Source: Nymphalis io (lineage: Eukaryota; Arthropoda; Insecta; Lepidoptera; Nymphalidae). Taken from it: DNA of 64,000 bases. Location of the stretch: NCBI RefSeq assembly GCF_905147045.1, contig NC_065895.1, forward strand, positions 10,421,001 to 10,485,000, in the 5' to 3' direction. Positions 1 to 11,168 of this stretch are shown piece by piece (position 1 is the stretch's first letter; each line of letters begins with the position of its first letter). The notes beneath the pieces are model-generated. The model saw only the letters and a program-made list of their open reading frames with translations, made no database searches and was not told where the DNA came from. Made by a program: the position numbers and the translations under genes.

Positions 1-317
1 TTACACTGAAATACATACGATTTATCTTATCTTAATATATTTAGTTTATTTATCTTTTATTTGTAACTATTTCTATAGTTTTAGAATAATTTAAAAATTT
101 CGGTTTTGTTTTTATTTATTTAAAATTGTATTTGTATAACTACCGACGTGTTAGGCGTGCCTTTGGTGTATTCATATTAATATTATTTTAATATGTCTGT
201 ATGCTTGCAGTCAGTATCACAATCGATGTTTCAGGATTAAATATTTGATATTCATATGGAATAAAAAATATATAAAAATTTGGGTAACTTTCGTTTATGT
301 ATAGCTGTAGTAGCAGA

Positions 318-649
318 TAACATAACCACAGTAACAGCCTGTTAATGTCTTACTGCTGGGCTAAGGCCTCCTCTCCCTTTTGAGGAGAAGGTTTGGAGCT
401 TATTCCATCACGCTGCTCCAATGCGGGTTGGCAGAATACACATGTGGCGGAATTTCAATAAAATTAGACACATGCAGGTTTCCTCACGATGTTTTCCTTC
501 ACCGTCAAGCACGAGATGAATTATAAACACAAAGAGCCGAGATGGCCTAGTGGTTAGAACGCGTGAATGTTAACCGACGATCGTAGGTTCAAGCCTGGGC
601 AAGCACCACTGAATTTTCATGTGCTTAATTTGTGTTTAACATAACTACA
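318..649 (-). mobile_element. SINE-1 copy with inverted 5' half, in one target-site duplication
   Basis: SINE-1 is a tRNA-headed element of about 300 bp whose head carries an A box (TGGCCTAGTGG) and a B box (GGTTCAAACCC). Here the 3' half lies on the minus strand at 331-533 and the tRNA-like head lies on the plus strand at 534-636. The pair is flanked by a 13-bp direct repeat, taacataaccaca at 318-330 and taacataactaca at 637-649, with one mismatch. A single flanking duplication around two opposed halves indicates one insertion event, as in twin-primed (5'-inverted) retrotransposition. Confidence 0.85.
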
Positions 650-1515
650 ATTTACGGTAAATAAAAATCTATATAAGTAAATAAAAATGATACCGAAATT
701 TTAAATTATGCTAAAACTATAGAAATAGTTACAAATAAAAGATAAATAAACTAAATATTATGATTAGTTTTTTTTAATTTAGTAATATTTTTTATTATTC
801 AACTATATTGAATTTAAAGTAACATTATAATAAAAACATCTTGTCAATTGTAACTACTCTTTATAAAAGACGCCGATTGCATTTTATCTATACAACAGTA
901 CACCGTTGGCACGCCGGCGTCGCGTGCGCAGGTCAGTGGTCACCGTGAAATGAGATTGCAGCCTCCGACCACAGATAGGCGGCACGCGCACATTCACTAC
1001 AAGCTCTTAGCTTATTGCTTGGGGTTTCAACGTGCGAACTAGTATACAATTATTTGCTTTATTTTTTATTTAGAAATAAAAAAGTCAATTCAGAATATTC
1101 CAAATTGTATAAATATTTTGAAGGAGAGAGGAGGAGCGAGGAGGATTTAGGATCGAATTAAAGTGCAACGTTTCAAAGTTTCTGACGTATAATGTTTTAA
1201 TGTTATCACATGTGGTTGCTGTAATGCACGTGTTTTAATTGTTTTTTATTTTATTTTAATTATAATAATTATTTACATATTAAAGTAATACAGAGCGTGT
1301 AGTTGTATATGTTATTTAAGGATATCTCATATGATATTAATGTCTCTTTTAAATATATTCTAAGAAAATAGACTAATAAAATACCTACAAAATGATGAAA
1401 AGTGGTCAGTCATTGACACAGACTCTCGAAGAACTGCTGCCAATGCGTCACAAAACATGGGATTTGAGGTCGTTCAAACTAGCACACGGTAGAACAATTG
1501 AGACAGACAGTGCAT
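650..1515. other. Non-coding; GC-rich island with promoter-like features
   Basis: Mostly AT-rich, but 895-1035 is clearly richer in G+C. A TATAAAAG box sits at 862-869, a CAGT initiator-like motif at 896-899, and a donor-like CAG|GTCAGT near 930. No open frame of note continues from it. It could be a core promoter with a short non-coding first exon, but this is inference only. Confidence 0.25.
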
Positions 1516-1824
1516 TAAGCCTGTGAATGTCCCACTGCTGGGCTAAGGCCACTCCTCCCTTTTTGAGGAAAAGGTTTGGAGTTTATTCCACCACGCTGCT
1601 CCAATGCGGGCTGGTGGAATACACATGTAGCAGATTTTTTGTGAAATTAGACACATGCAGGTTTCCTCGCGATGTTTTCCTTCACCGTCAAGCACGAGAT
1701 GAATTATAAGCACAAATTAAGTACATCAAAATTCAATGGTACCGGGTTTGAACCCACAAACATCGGTCAAGATTCACGCGTTCTTACCACTAGGCCATCT
1801 TGGCTCACCGGGCCATCTCGCCTC
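1516..1824 (-). mobile_element. SINE-1 copy, near full length
   Basis: Tail at left and tRNA-like head at right, both on the minus strand. A few bases normally found between the head and body (the gcttgccc stretch) are missing. The extreme head is repeated, so two versions of ggccatct..g occur at about 1794-1807 and 1811-1824. A possible short target duplication (cagacag) lies at 1504-1510 and 1824-1830. Confidence 0.85.
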
Positions 1825-2585
1825 AGACAGAAGAATAATTTGTGTCCGCCCAAACAAAGCCATTTATATATACGTATACGTATTAAAGTGATATCACAAA
1901 GAATACGTAATTAATAAACGAGTCATGATAATTAACTGGTAGTCAAATATTGATTTAATAGGTGCATAGCAGAATTACGCGGGTGGCAATCGTAAATATT
2001 ATTTAATATCCGTATTGTAACCAATGCTATATACACGTTTAAATCTCTCTTTCTATATATATATATATATGTGAAGCCGTAACGATTAGCCAGTTTGTAG
2101 GTAGCAATAAACGGTCATGCAAGGCCTACCACCATGTAAGTAGTGTGTTAAAAAATCCAAACGTAAATATAACATACCTAATATACTTTTTCTTTTTCTA
2201 CAACAAACAACTACACAATTAGTTCGAATATCAAATGCGATAAAATACAGAAAGTTATAGTTATGAAAATATTTCACAAATGGTATCCGTTGGAAGTTTC
2301 ATATCCGGGAAGTTTGCAAACTATTCGATACGATCGAAACTCGCTCGGATTTAATTAAACTGGAATCTGATTACATGTACCCGATATGCGACAGAGGAGT
2401 GAGAATGCGTTTTCGGATGTATTTTTATTATTTCGTCCGCTGTGATATATTCGTTCAAGCATTTCAATCTATAAAATAGCAAATATCAAAGTGTATTTTA
2501 AATTAAATGTTTTAACAAAATCAAAGGCAGCCAACGAGAGCTGAGTTATCTGCGCGGGATATATAACAGGGTGCTCTGATATTTT
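1825..2585. other. AT-rich non-coding
   Basis: Contains a short (AT)n run near 2057-2070. Short open frames here have no coding character. Nothing else recognised. Confidence 0.5.
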
Positions 2586-2790
2586 GATGGGATGGCAATC
2601 CGACATGACCGGAGTGAGTTCAGGCGCAGGACCAACGGTAATACCGTTGTTAGTAGTTCTTATCGAGGCATGTAAACATTGTCAACTTCCAGACTCCGGG
2701 TTGCTAATGTCGGTGAATTTTACTGGGGCTTGAACTCACAACCTCGGGATCTATAGCCTTATAAGCCAGCCACTAGACCCATGAAGCAGA
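2586..2790 (-). mobile_element. SINE-2 copy, 3'-truncated
   Basis: SINE-2 is the second tRNA-headed family. Its head carries a GGTCTAGTGGC-type A box and a GGTTCAA-type B box, and full copies end in (ATT)n or (ATC)n. Here the head is at about 2745-2790 (read on the minus strand) and the middle region (cggagcctgg, cgcctgaact types) at 2586-2700. The distal part is missing. Confidence 0.75.
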
Positions 2791-5637
2791 CAAAATCGAA
2801 TATACTTTATTCAAGAAGACAATCAAAGCCACATTTCAAATACAGCTTATTATCACTTTAACAAAAATGTTCAAAGGTAACATATACGTACCTAAACTAA
2901 ATTGTATTTAGAAATAATTTGAGTACGGTTTTGATAGCCTGAGTATTTCCGATTTGACCCATGGTATCGTTGACCGAAGGTATGAATAATAACCATACCG
3001 AGTTTAATTAACAGCACACAGTAGACAACAAGTATTTAATCCTTACTTAATTTTTTACGTGTTTTTGAAGTATATACTATGTTGTATACTTAGTTGTAAC
3101 ACGGTTGCTGTGGTTTCCTATAACAATTTAAGGAACATATGACAAAACATCTCTTAAGATTATTGCCGTCAGTTTGTAAATAATATGTTTGTTAGTAAAT
3201 AAACCAAAAAACTCCCTTTTTATTAATAATTAGAATTAGGTATCTTTAGTAACTTATTTAAAGGAATTACTAATTTTCCTATGTTCTTATCCAATCAAGC
3301 GTAAAGGTAATTACAATAGCCCAAGGATTGAGCCTATGAACTTACATGGCTCTATTCGCCTGGTATACCGTTAAACTATTGAGGCTGCGATTAAGATTTA
3401 GATTACTGTATCATACTTAACCTTTTTTTATCTTTATCAAAGAATAATTACATCGTCTTTTAACATTCCATCTAACTTCGGAAACATTGAAGTCCTTTAA
3501 AAATGGGTGTATTAAATTTTTGTGGTAAAAATTTAAATACGATGCCCGAGATTTTTGTGCTTTCCTGTCTACATTTTTTGCGGCCATAATAAGCGTTATT
3601 GCAGGTCAACAATAGTCGCGTGCCTTTTGTTAAGGGGTGCATATTGAGAGGTCTTTCCCACCGGAACGGAGGGGATCGTTGGATTTCACAGGAAATGTTT
3701 GGGAAAAAAATGGTAAGGGTTTTTGTATATAAAGAGCATTAATACAATATAACTTTAATGTATATGAAAAACTAATGACAGAGTGTATAAAACTTGCGAA
3801 CCGTAATCGAATTTAATGTTTAATTTAATACATAAAAATGGTTTATCGTAAAGACTTAATTAATGTATATTCTTAACAATCTTCCACCGAATATATCTAT
3901 TCATCTTCTGGCGGAATACATTTAAAAAAAATGCTCGCGATTGCCATTCACTGAAGCGCTTCGGACAATTACGTTGTCAAGGGCTATTTGTCGTTTTAGT
4001 TCGTTTTTGTTAGCTTTTAAAGTAATTAATGATATTGTTGTTTGTATATGTTTAATTATTAAGTCGGATAGTTTTTGTGTATTTAAAAAAAAGTCATATT
4101 CACTTCTGGTCTGTGAGAATGTATTATTAAAATATAATGTATAATTTCCGTACATATCATGACCATTCAAATCGTATCATGTAATCTTCGTTGAATACTG
4201 TTTTTTTGGGCGAAAAATGAATCCGCGTCCCACAGGATCCCCAATGTTTGACAAAAAACTTAAGACAAATTATTTAATACATAATAAAAACATAACATAA
4301 TTCAAATGAATAATATTAGAGAAATTATCACTGCGTTGACGTACATACATATATATAAAACTGTACGTATAATAACCTATTACGTCATTTTGAATAGAAA
4401 TGGAGTTCGGGAGGTATTATTATCACCTCCATTTATACTTAAAACAATTCGTAATATTAAAGATTTCGATCATAACGTGAATAGGGACAGTTGACAAAAG
4501 GTTTAGTATCTTTGTCCATTTATTCTACATACGACTATTTAATCCTACAACATATTGTTTACTTTTGATACGTTTGACGTTTATTGGATTTGATGTTTTT
4601 TTTAATAAATGACTGCATAGAATTATATATTAAACTATATAGAACTTGAAGCAGCGATCGTACACGTTGTCGTTGGTTTATCGAAATCTAGTAAATAATA
4701 AATAAATGTTCATTTTTATTTAAAAATCGGAGCCGTAGTTTTGAGTTTGAAATATCAATATAGAAAGTAACTAGCTGTAACCGGTTTGTCCAATTTTGAT
4801 GGAGTAAATTTTAGTTTTATTTTATATGCCTATATTCGCCTTTTGAGTATTTGTGATACAACCACAGAAACGAATATCGAAATTCCATATCCGCGCTAAA
4901 ATTTAATATTAGTTTAAATAATATTAATTAATTTACTAAAGGTATATACATAATGAAATATACAAAATAATACAATTAAAAACAGCATATAAAAATTAAA
5001 TTGCAAATAATGACAATTTGGAATATATGTATATAATTATTTAGGTCTAAAATAAAATAATAATTAAAAGTTAAAAGAAAAATTATAAATAATACATCTT
5101 AATAACATTTAGAATGATATAATTCCTTTGATTTATTTAATTTTTTTTTTTTTTTTTTATTCTTAAAATAATTATTTTTTGTATCATTTTACTAGATTTT
5201 AGTATTATGTCAATCACTAGATGTTTTTAGGAATCTAATAGATTAAATATTAAACATCGTCCGTGATTTCAATATTCCTACAGATTTATTTTTTCATTAA
5301 ATAATGTTAACTGATGAAAAGTCTTTGCAATTTACACTTTTAAATTTTCTGTAACACGTCCTGTTTTAAAAACATAGTTAAAGGGTTAGAAATAAAAAAA
5401 TCGAGGTCAACCATAAAGTCTGTTTGAGTCTTTGTAGGCTTTTGTTTTAATGAGCCGGTGAGGTGACTCTCACCTTGGAAATGTAGGTTTCCTTACGATG
5501 TTGTCTTTAGCCAGCGCGGTAGGCAATTACGTACTAATGCGCTTAGAAAACATTTTCTTACCTTCCTCAAAACAGCTTTAGGTTTATTTATTTTCGCAAC
5601 AAATTTATTCCATGTTATTTTGTGAATAAATTTTAAG
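2791..5637. other. AT-rich non-coding stretch
   Basis: About 2.8 kb with no supported gene. Opposed short ORFs near 3922-4170 overlap on both strands and look like chance. 5140-5159 is an oligo-T run. 5450-5540 resembles the degraded body of an old interspersed element (its gtttccttacgatgtt stretch matches a SINE-1 body motif). Confidence 0.4.
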
Positions 5638-5750
5638 AACTGAAACAAAAGTGGAGAAAGGAACATGGGGATGAAAGCTCTAGTGAAGAAGAGTCAGAAG
5701 GGAACAAATCTGGATCTGATGACAGTGATGACAGTGATTCAGATGAAGAT
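5638..5750 (+). pseudogene. Isolated acidic/serine-rich exon-like segment
   Basis: From 5640 a frame opens as LKQKWRKEHGDESSS and continues into a run rich in Glu, Ser and Asp (EEESEGNK, then SGSDDSDDSDSDEDV). A splice-acceptor-like ttttaag precedes it and a donor-like gat|gtaatg follows at 5750. Codon choice and composition stand out from the AT-rich surroundings. Acidic Ser/Asp/Glu stretches are common in nuclear and ribosome-biogenesis proteins, but I cannot name the parent. No neighbouring exons were found within several kilobases. It may be an orphan exon of a gene with long introns, or a transposed fragment. Confidence 0.4.
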
Positions 5751-5929
5751 GTAATGCATCACACATTCAATATATCTATTAGAATTTATTATATATAATT
5801 AATTTCATTGCCTGAAGGAAATTGATCGTTTTTGGAATTTACATTGCACAACTGAAATGTTTTAGTTATTAAGTTTTACATAATAACTAGAGGTGATAGT
5901 GTTTTAGAAATATTTATCTGTAATATTTT

Positions 5930-6297
5930 GCCGTGGAGTACCGGCTTAGAATAGTACTCCCCCAATCTCATCCCGTGGGTGTCGTAAGAGGCGACTGAGA
6001 GACGGGGAAAAGGGGGGATGGGCAGCAGCGTCCCCCCTCCCATAAACATCTTACCCCCTACTGCGCTCGCCAACACGCCTGCCCAGCGCGGCGAGTATGG
6101 GCAAACCCCTCCCTTAATGGCAGATGCGCCCAAAAAAAGGCCCCCAGTTACCGGCAAGCCCGCTAGGCCCGACCAAGGTAGCGGTCGCGGTATCGGCAGG
6201 GCAGGGGGTGCTAAGAATCACCGGTTTGGCGCACCTTGGGAGAGGCCTATGTTCAGCAGTGGACAACGATTGGCTGTTAATTGAAAATTGAATTGAA
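5930..6297 (+). mobile_element. Non-autonomous RTE-type retrotransposon derivative
   Basis: The 5' part carries the cccgtgggtgtcgtaagag motif common near the start of insect RTE-like elements, followed by a proline-rich open frame beginning at 6018. At about 6232 it joins directly to a 3' end that is base-for-base the same, over about 54 bp, as the RTE terminus at 61.4 kb (minus strand). The tail is a degenerate TTGA-type repeat (6278-6297). The join is out of frame with the RTE reading frame, so the 88-codon frame 6018-6284 is a fusion by-product. The element looks like an internally deleted, SINE-like RTE passenger. Confidence 0.7.
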
Positions 6298-7420
6298 CCC
6301 GACATAATGTTATTTTTATATTAAACATGAAAATAAATAAGTACTTATAAAAAAATATGGCGATATAAGCGCCCGACAGATGTGAAACAGTGAAATTAAT
6401 GGTTATTGAAAGAATGTTTAATTAAAGAACACCAATAAATATATTTTTGTAAAATAATAACAATATTTAGCAACGAAGTATGTAGTATGCGCGCCACTCA
6501 CACAAAAGAGAGTAGAGAGTGGTGACAGAAATATCTGATCAATAGGTCAATAGGTCAAGGTGACATACGAGAACATGTCACGTCACGACACGTCACGACA
6601 TTTGCCGTCACAGCATACGAGCCGGTCTTACCCCTAAGGTACTAGGCTATTACATGTTTATCGATAATTAACGTATTGGCAACATAATGTCAAATTTCCA
6701 TTTCTGGAAATTTAGCTTGAGAATTTAATTTAAGAATATTTTTTTTACTATATTTCACAAATTGAATATGTAAATTTGAATTTCGAACACTGTACAATTA
6801 AAGTCAATCCTACAATTTACACATTCAGAATGAAAGTGAATTAAATAAGCGAATGAAAGTGAACCTCAACATTGATTGTTGAAACGTTCTGTTTTATTTT
6901 AAATTTTGTATATAAGTGTTTGTTTGCGTTAACAGACAAATTTATTTGGGCTGTTTGATCAGACCCTTGCTCATCTCGAATGGGTTAAATGAAACAACAA
7001 CAACATTTGAATGGATTCATTAAATATCGTTCGTATGTTAAAATAAATATTTAAGTATTTATTGTACACTATTTTCTGCCTGAAGCTTTGTCCGGAGGAG
7101 TGTGTAGGTATATCCTTTTAAGTACTTCTGGCAACGTGAAAGCAAAAGCGTGATACGCATCCTTTTATCTACTAATAAAACTATCTCCAAAATACTAAGC
7201 CATTATAATAACTGATTTATAAGGAGAAGGCTTGCTTTATGATTTGCGCCTATCAATTGCGTAAAAAAAAAATCGTTTAAAAATACGTTATGCAAAAATA
7301 AGACGAGGGTACTATTAGTATTATGTTACTTAATATTCAGATGTAAAAATAAAACTCTTGTTATAGATAAATTGAGAAATAAGCGAATTATAATAAATTC
7401 AGAGTGTACTCTTTTTTTTT
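6298..7420. other. Non-coding, with a cluster of AGGTCA half-sites
   Basis: AT-rich except 6480-6610. That segment has hormone-receptor-like half-sites: AGGTCA at 6544-6549, AGGTCA at 6552-6557 (2-base spacing), then AGGTGA at 6558-6563. A tandem cgtcacgaca unit follows at about 6579-6601. No gene was seen next to it. Confidence 0.3.
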
Positions 7421-7706
7421 TATAGAATAGAAAGGTGGACGAGCATATGGGCCACCTGATGGTAAGTGGTCACCAAACGCCCTTAGACATTGGCATTGTA
7501 AGAAATGTCAACCATCGCTTATAGCCAATGCGCCACCAACCTTGGGAACTAAGATTTTATGTCCCTTGTGCCTGTAATTACACTGGCTCACTCACCCTTC
7601 AAACCGGAACACAACAATATCAAGTATTGCTGTTTTGCGGTAGAATATCTGATGAGTGGGTGGTACCTACCCAGACGAGCTTGCACAAAGCCCTACCACC
7701 AGTAAA
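7421..7706 (+). repeat. Repeat-3 copy, full length
   Basis: Interspersed repeat of about 285 bp with hallmark blocks gggccacctgatggtaag, gcgccaccaaccttggg, acactggctcactcaccc and gatgagtgggtggtacc. At least nine copies occur in the window on both strands. The A/T-rich left edge and accagtaaa right edge are typical of the family. I take it for a non-LTR tail or SINE-like family. No coding function is supported for the short ORF inside it. Confidence 0.8.
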
Positions 7707-7715
7707 TTAAGTCGT

Positions 7716-8090
7716 CTATACATATAATAAAATGTAACTGTCTGTACGTGGAAGATATATGAGTAAAACTATTTTGTGGGGCCTTTATCAATGCAACAGA
7801 ACACAAAACAATGATTGTTAGAAAGTATGTCTGTGTCTCTGTGAATTTGTGCGCGCTAATCTTAGAAACGGCTTAACTGATTTGGGTGCGGTTTTCATTA
7901 ATGTATTGTGGCATTCATTTAAAATTTAGTGTTTGTTTTATTTCAATCGGTTTATAAATAAAAAAGTTATGTCAAGCAAAGGGAAAGACATTCAATTATG
8001 TCGGAATAGACTTGAGGGACTGCTGTTTTTCTCATGGCCCTATCTATTTCTGGGTGCGGTGAAAACTAATAAATACTAATATCCCACGAA
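7716..8090 (+). repeat. Probable degraded interspersed repeat
   Basis: Opens with tctatacatataataaaat followed by a 'cggcttaactgatttggg' type block, a form seen at the start of many insect repeats (Helitron-like or LINE-associated). No terminal structure could be fixed. Confidence 0.3.
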
Positions 8091-8246
8091 AATAAAACTA
8101 AAAATATTGTATATACTGAAATGTTATAAGTCTACTCTTAGTGATTTCTCTAAGTTATACACACGTTAGGCTTAGCTAGTTTCACATATATATTCACGCC
8201 TAAAGTGAAATAATTCAAAATAATTACATTTTTAAATCACACTGTA

Positions 8247-8362
8247 ATACCGGCATTGGAGCAGCGCGGTGGAATAAGCTCCAAACCTTCTCCTCGAAAA
8301 GGGAGAGGAGGCATTTAGCCCAGCAGTGGGACATTCACAGGCTGTTACTGTCATACCGGCAT
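8247..8362 (+). mobile_element. SINE-1, 5'-truncated, with target duplication
   Basis: Only the last ~95 bp of SINE-1 is present (8257-8352), starting at tggagcagcg and ending gttactgtc. The flanking direct repeat ataccggcat occurs at 8247-8256 and 8353-8362, so this is a genuine truncated insertion and not a deletion remnant. Confidence 0.85.
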
Positions 8363-9482
8363 GTAATAACTAAAATCCCATGGCTGATAGAACATTGTTT
8401 ATATAAGAGTGTTGTTTACTTTTATAACTAACAGCCAGTGTCGACTGCATTTATTTGCTCGTCTTATTTTTCGCTATCAATTAAAATATTTTTGTTTGTT
8501 TTCAAAGTCGCATTGTGATGAATGACTTGCTCGAAAAGTTTATATGATATTCGGGCAAGTAAGTATAATTTGAATTCATACCGAAATAATTTTCGGAATT
8601 AAATTTAACATTCTAAGCCGTGTTAAAATCTCCACCAATTCATACAAAAGCATGGTCCATTATTATGAGCGTCTAAGCTCGAGGCTCGACTCAACTCTTC
8701 GTATCAGCCTAGACCAGCTAACTTATTATGTCCAACACACGTTTGCATTAAAATTTTAGGAATATTTTGAATTCAAAAATATATAATATTATATAAAAAT
8801 ATTCTACAATTTTATTTATTTATTTTACCACTGTGTGTTTTCACTAAATTAGTTTATGTACATGTAAAATTGTTTTTTTTTTCTTTTTCATAAGGCACTA
8901 GCTATAATCTTACACAATATTTTATAATTTTTTTCTTGACAAATGTGTAAATTAGTTTAATGAACTTTTTTCACTAACATGATTATTATCTGTGTAAAAT
9001 CCCTGAATATGAACTTATATACAACGAAACGCTTTTCTATTTTTAAAATGAAGTTTTTGTTTTATAAATTATAACTACTACACAACTAAATAAACATTAT
9101 TAGTAATATAATTCATTATAAAAATTTCTTGCTTCTATGCTTCATTACTTTTATTCATCTCGAACAATAACGAAAGCGTCTATTATCTGAGTACTGAATG
9201 ATAGACTAGAATTAGAGCGGTCGACGCCTGCAGCCGGTCACTGGTCTAAGGTAAGTCCTATAACATTGTCTGTTATCTCCCTAGCTCAGTTGCTATGGAA
9301 GTGCCACTTCTCTTTAATTGTTTAATAAGAAACTAATTTGTGAATGGAAATATTACCAATTTATTTAGTATTGAGTTTTATGAAAATGTTACGGACTGTA
9401 TTATAAATGTTGCTTAACGGGTGTTTAGTTATACATAAATTTAAGTCTTTTTGTCATCATTAATTTGAAATCTGTAAGAGTA
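8363..9482. other. AT-rich non-coding
   Basis: A short G+C-richer patch at 9210-9250 ends in a near-perfect splice donor (aag|gtaagt, intron start about 9252). No open frame leads into it. Otherwise nothing recognised. Confidence 0.3.
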
Positions 9483-9770
9483 ACTTTGTGCAAGTTCGTC
9501 TAGGTAAGTACCTCCCACTCATCAGATATTCTACCGTAAAACAGTAGTACTTGGTACTGTTGTGTTCCGGTTTGAAGGATGAGTGAGCCAGTGTAATTAC
9601 AGGCACAAGGGACGTAACATCTTAGTTCCCTAGGTTGGTGGCGCATTGGCGATGTAAGCGATTTAACCATCGCTTTTTTTACCAATGCTAAATTTTTATG
9701 GGCGTTGGTGACAACTTACCATTAGGTGCTCAGGCCCATATCTCGTCTGCCTACCTATACTATAAAAAAA
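9483..9770 (-). repeat. Repeat-3 copy
   Basis: Full family order on the minus strand: cctcccactcatcag, gtgagccagtgtaattac, ttggtggcgcattgg, then the gcccatatctcgtctgcc end. A short oligo-T-containing insertion disrupts the middle (about 9674-9681). Confidence 0.8.
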
Positions 9771-9903
9771 GAGAGTGCACCTGTGTCTGCGCACACACTT
9801 GTGCACTATATGTCCTGCGTAGTTGGTAAATCTCTCTTGAGATTGGCCGCCGTGGCCGCAATTGTTCTGGAGGATATTACTATTATTATTATTATTATTA
9901 ATT
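9771..9903 (+). mobile_element. SINE-2 3' fragment with (ATT)n tail
   Basis: Holds only the distal part of SINE-2 (gagagtgcacctgtgt through ggccgccgtggccg) and ends in an (ATT)n tail at 9876-9903. It abuts the preceding repeat-3 copy without any spacer. Confidence 0.8.
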
Positions 9904-10967
9904 GTCGTATATTTTGTAAAAGAAAATAAATCTAATTATTATAATTAATAAGCTTCATCTTATTCGTTTCCTGTCAGAATAGAAACTTTTATAATCGCGT
10001 TAGTGACTACGTGTAGTGTCAGAAAAACAGTTGGGTAAAATTAATTAGTAAATTAGGAAAATAATATAAATACTTAATGAAATCAATTAATATATATTAT
10101 ATTGTTGTAGAAAGGTCAACACTATGAGAATAATTCAAATTTAATTATTCACGTCTTCTGATCCACTCGTGTAAAGAGTACATACTCACTGTCTAAAGCA
10201 ATAAATGATCACAATTGCTTAGAATATCTTCATCTATTGGCATTCATTTTAATTAAAAAGTAAGATAAATTAACTCGATAGCGTTGCTAACGGTATCGAC
10301 ATGCGGTAGTTGACGTCATACGGCGCTCCATTTCAAAGGGTTCTATTCTAACATTATTTGAAACGAATAAATGTAGTAAAGATATTGTTATTTTATTTTG
10401 ATTTAGTTCAGAGATATAAAATATCACTAGATATTTAAAGTTTTATTTAAAAAAAACCATACATACAGTCTCATTAATTTTTCCGAAGCATTCAGTTTTC
10501 ATGAATAAAACTCGGTTATTACGCAAGCGGTGCACGAACGCGGCGAGACAAGCTGTTTCTGCAGCATTGCATTTAAAATAAGGCACGTGGACCGATGTTG
10601 GGATGTATTTTTAAAAACCTGAATTCTATACATTTAGAAAAAAAATAATACATATTTTATCAAAATCATTTGAATGCACTATATTCTTATGATTAGATAC
10701 CAAACTAAGAGAACAAAAGTTTCTGTAAGCATTGGTATTAAAAGAAATGTAAACCGTCCATTTAGGATCTAAGATGTTTCGACTCTTGAGGAATTACACT
10801 AGCTCTCTCACCAACGGGAGTATATGTATAGTATTTATATACGTATAGAAACACATACCAAGACAGTCAGTAAAAATATTTTAAATTAATTATTTTTAAC
10901 GTAGTAAAATATTCATAACTTATATTGTTCCTTCCTTAATGTTACATGTCTGCCTTTTTGTTACAGC
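9904..10967. other. AT-rich non-coding
   Basis: No gene seen. An exact TGACGTCA (CRE-type palindrome) is at 10311-10318 within a slightly G+C-richer patch. Confidence 0.4.
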
Positions 10968-11168
10968 ATTGGCTAATGGCCGATCCTTTACATTGTTGAA
11001 TCGCACTATTGTTTCGAAAATGAAATTCTCAGACCGAGAAATACGTAGTCAAACAATACATTTCTCTTGTACGTGCCACGAATATTTCAAGTTGATGGTA
11101 GGGTCACAGCCGATTTCTTGTAGTGCAATTTACTTTTTATATTGCAGAAGAGCTTGTTGCTTTCGGTA
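10968..11168 (+). other. Exon-like open segment of unknown origin
   Basis: A pyrimidine-rich acceptor (tttttgttacag) ends at about 10966 and a donor-like tcg|gtaaaa lies at 11167. Between them one frame stays open, reading LANGRSFTLLNRTIVSKMKF and on for about 65 residues, with a Cys-rich end. Base composition is less AT-rich than its flanks. I do not recognise the protein, so this could be an orphan exon, a non-coding RNA exon or chance. Confidence 0.25.

Noticed and set aside
534..620. tRNA gene (A and B boxes present)
   Set aside because: The same tRNA-like head recurs at the start of every complete SINE-1 copy (22545, 30667, 34683-35006, 44141, 61902-62205), so these are SINE promoters. 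The SINE-2 and SINE-3 heads are the same case.
6018..6284. 88-codon proline-rich protein
   Set aside because: It runs across the junction of a retroelement derivative and ends out of frame with the RTE protein; an accidental fusion frame.
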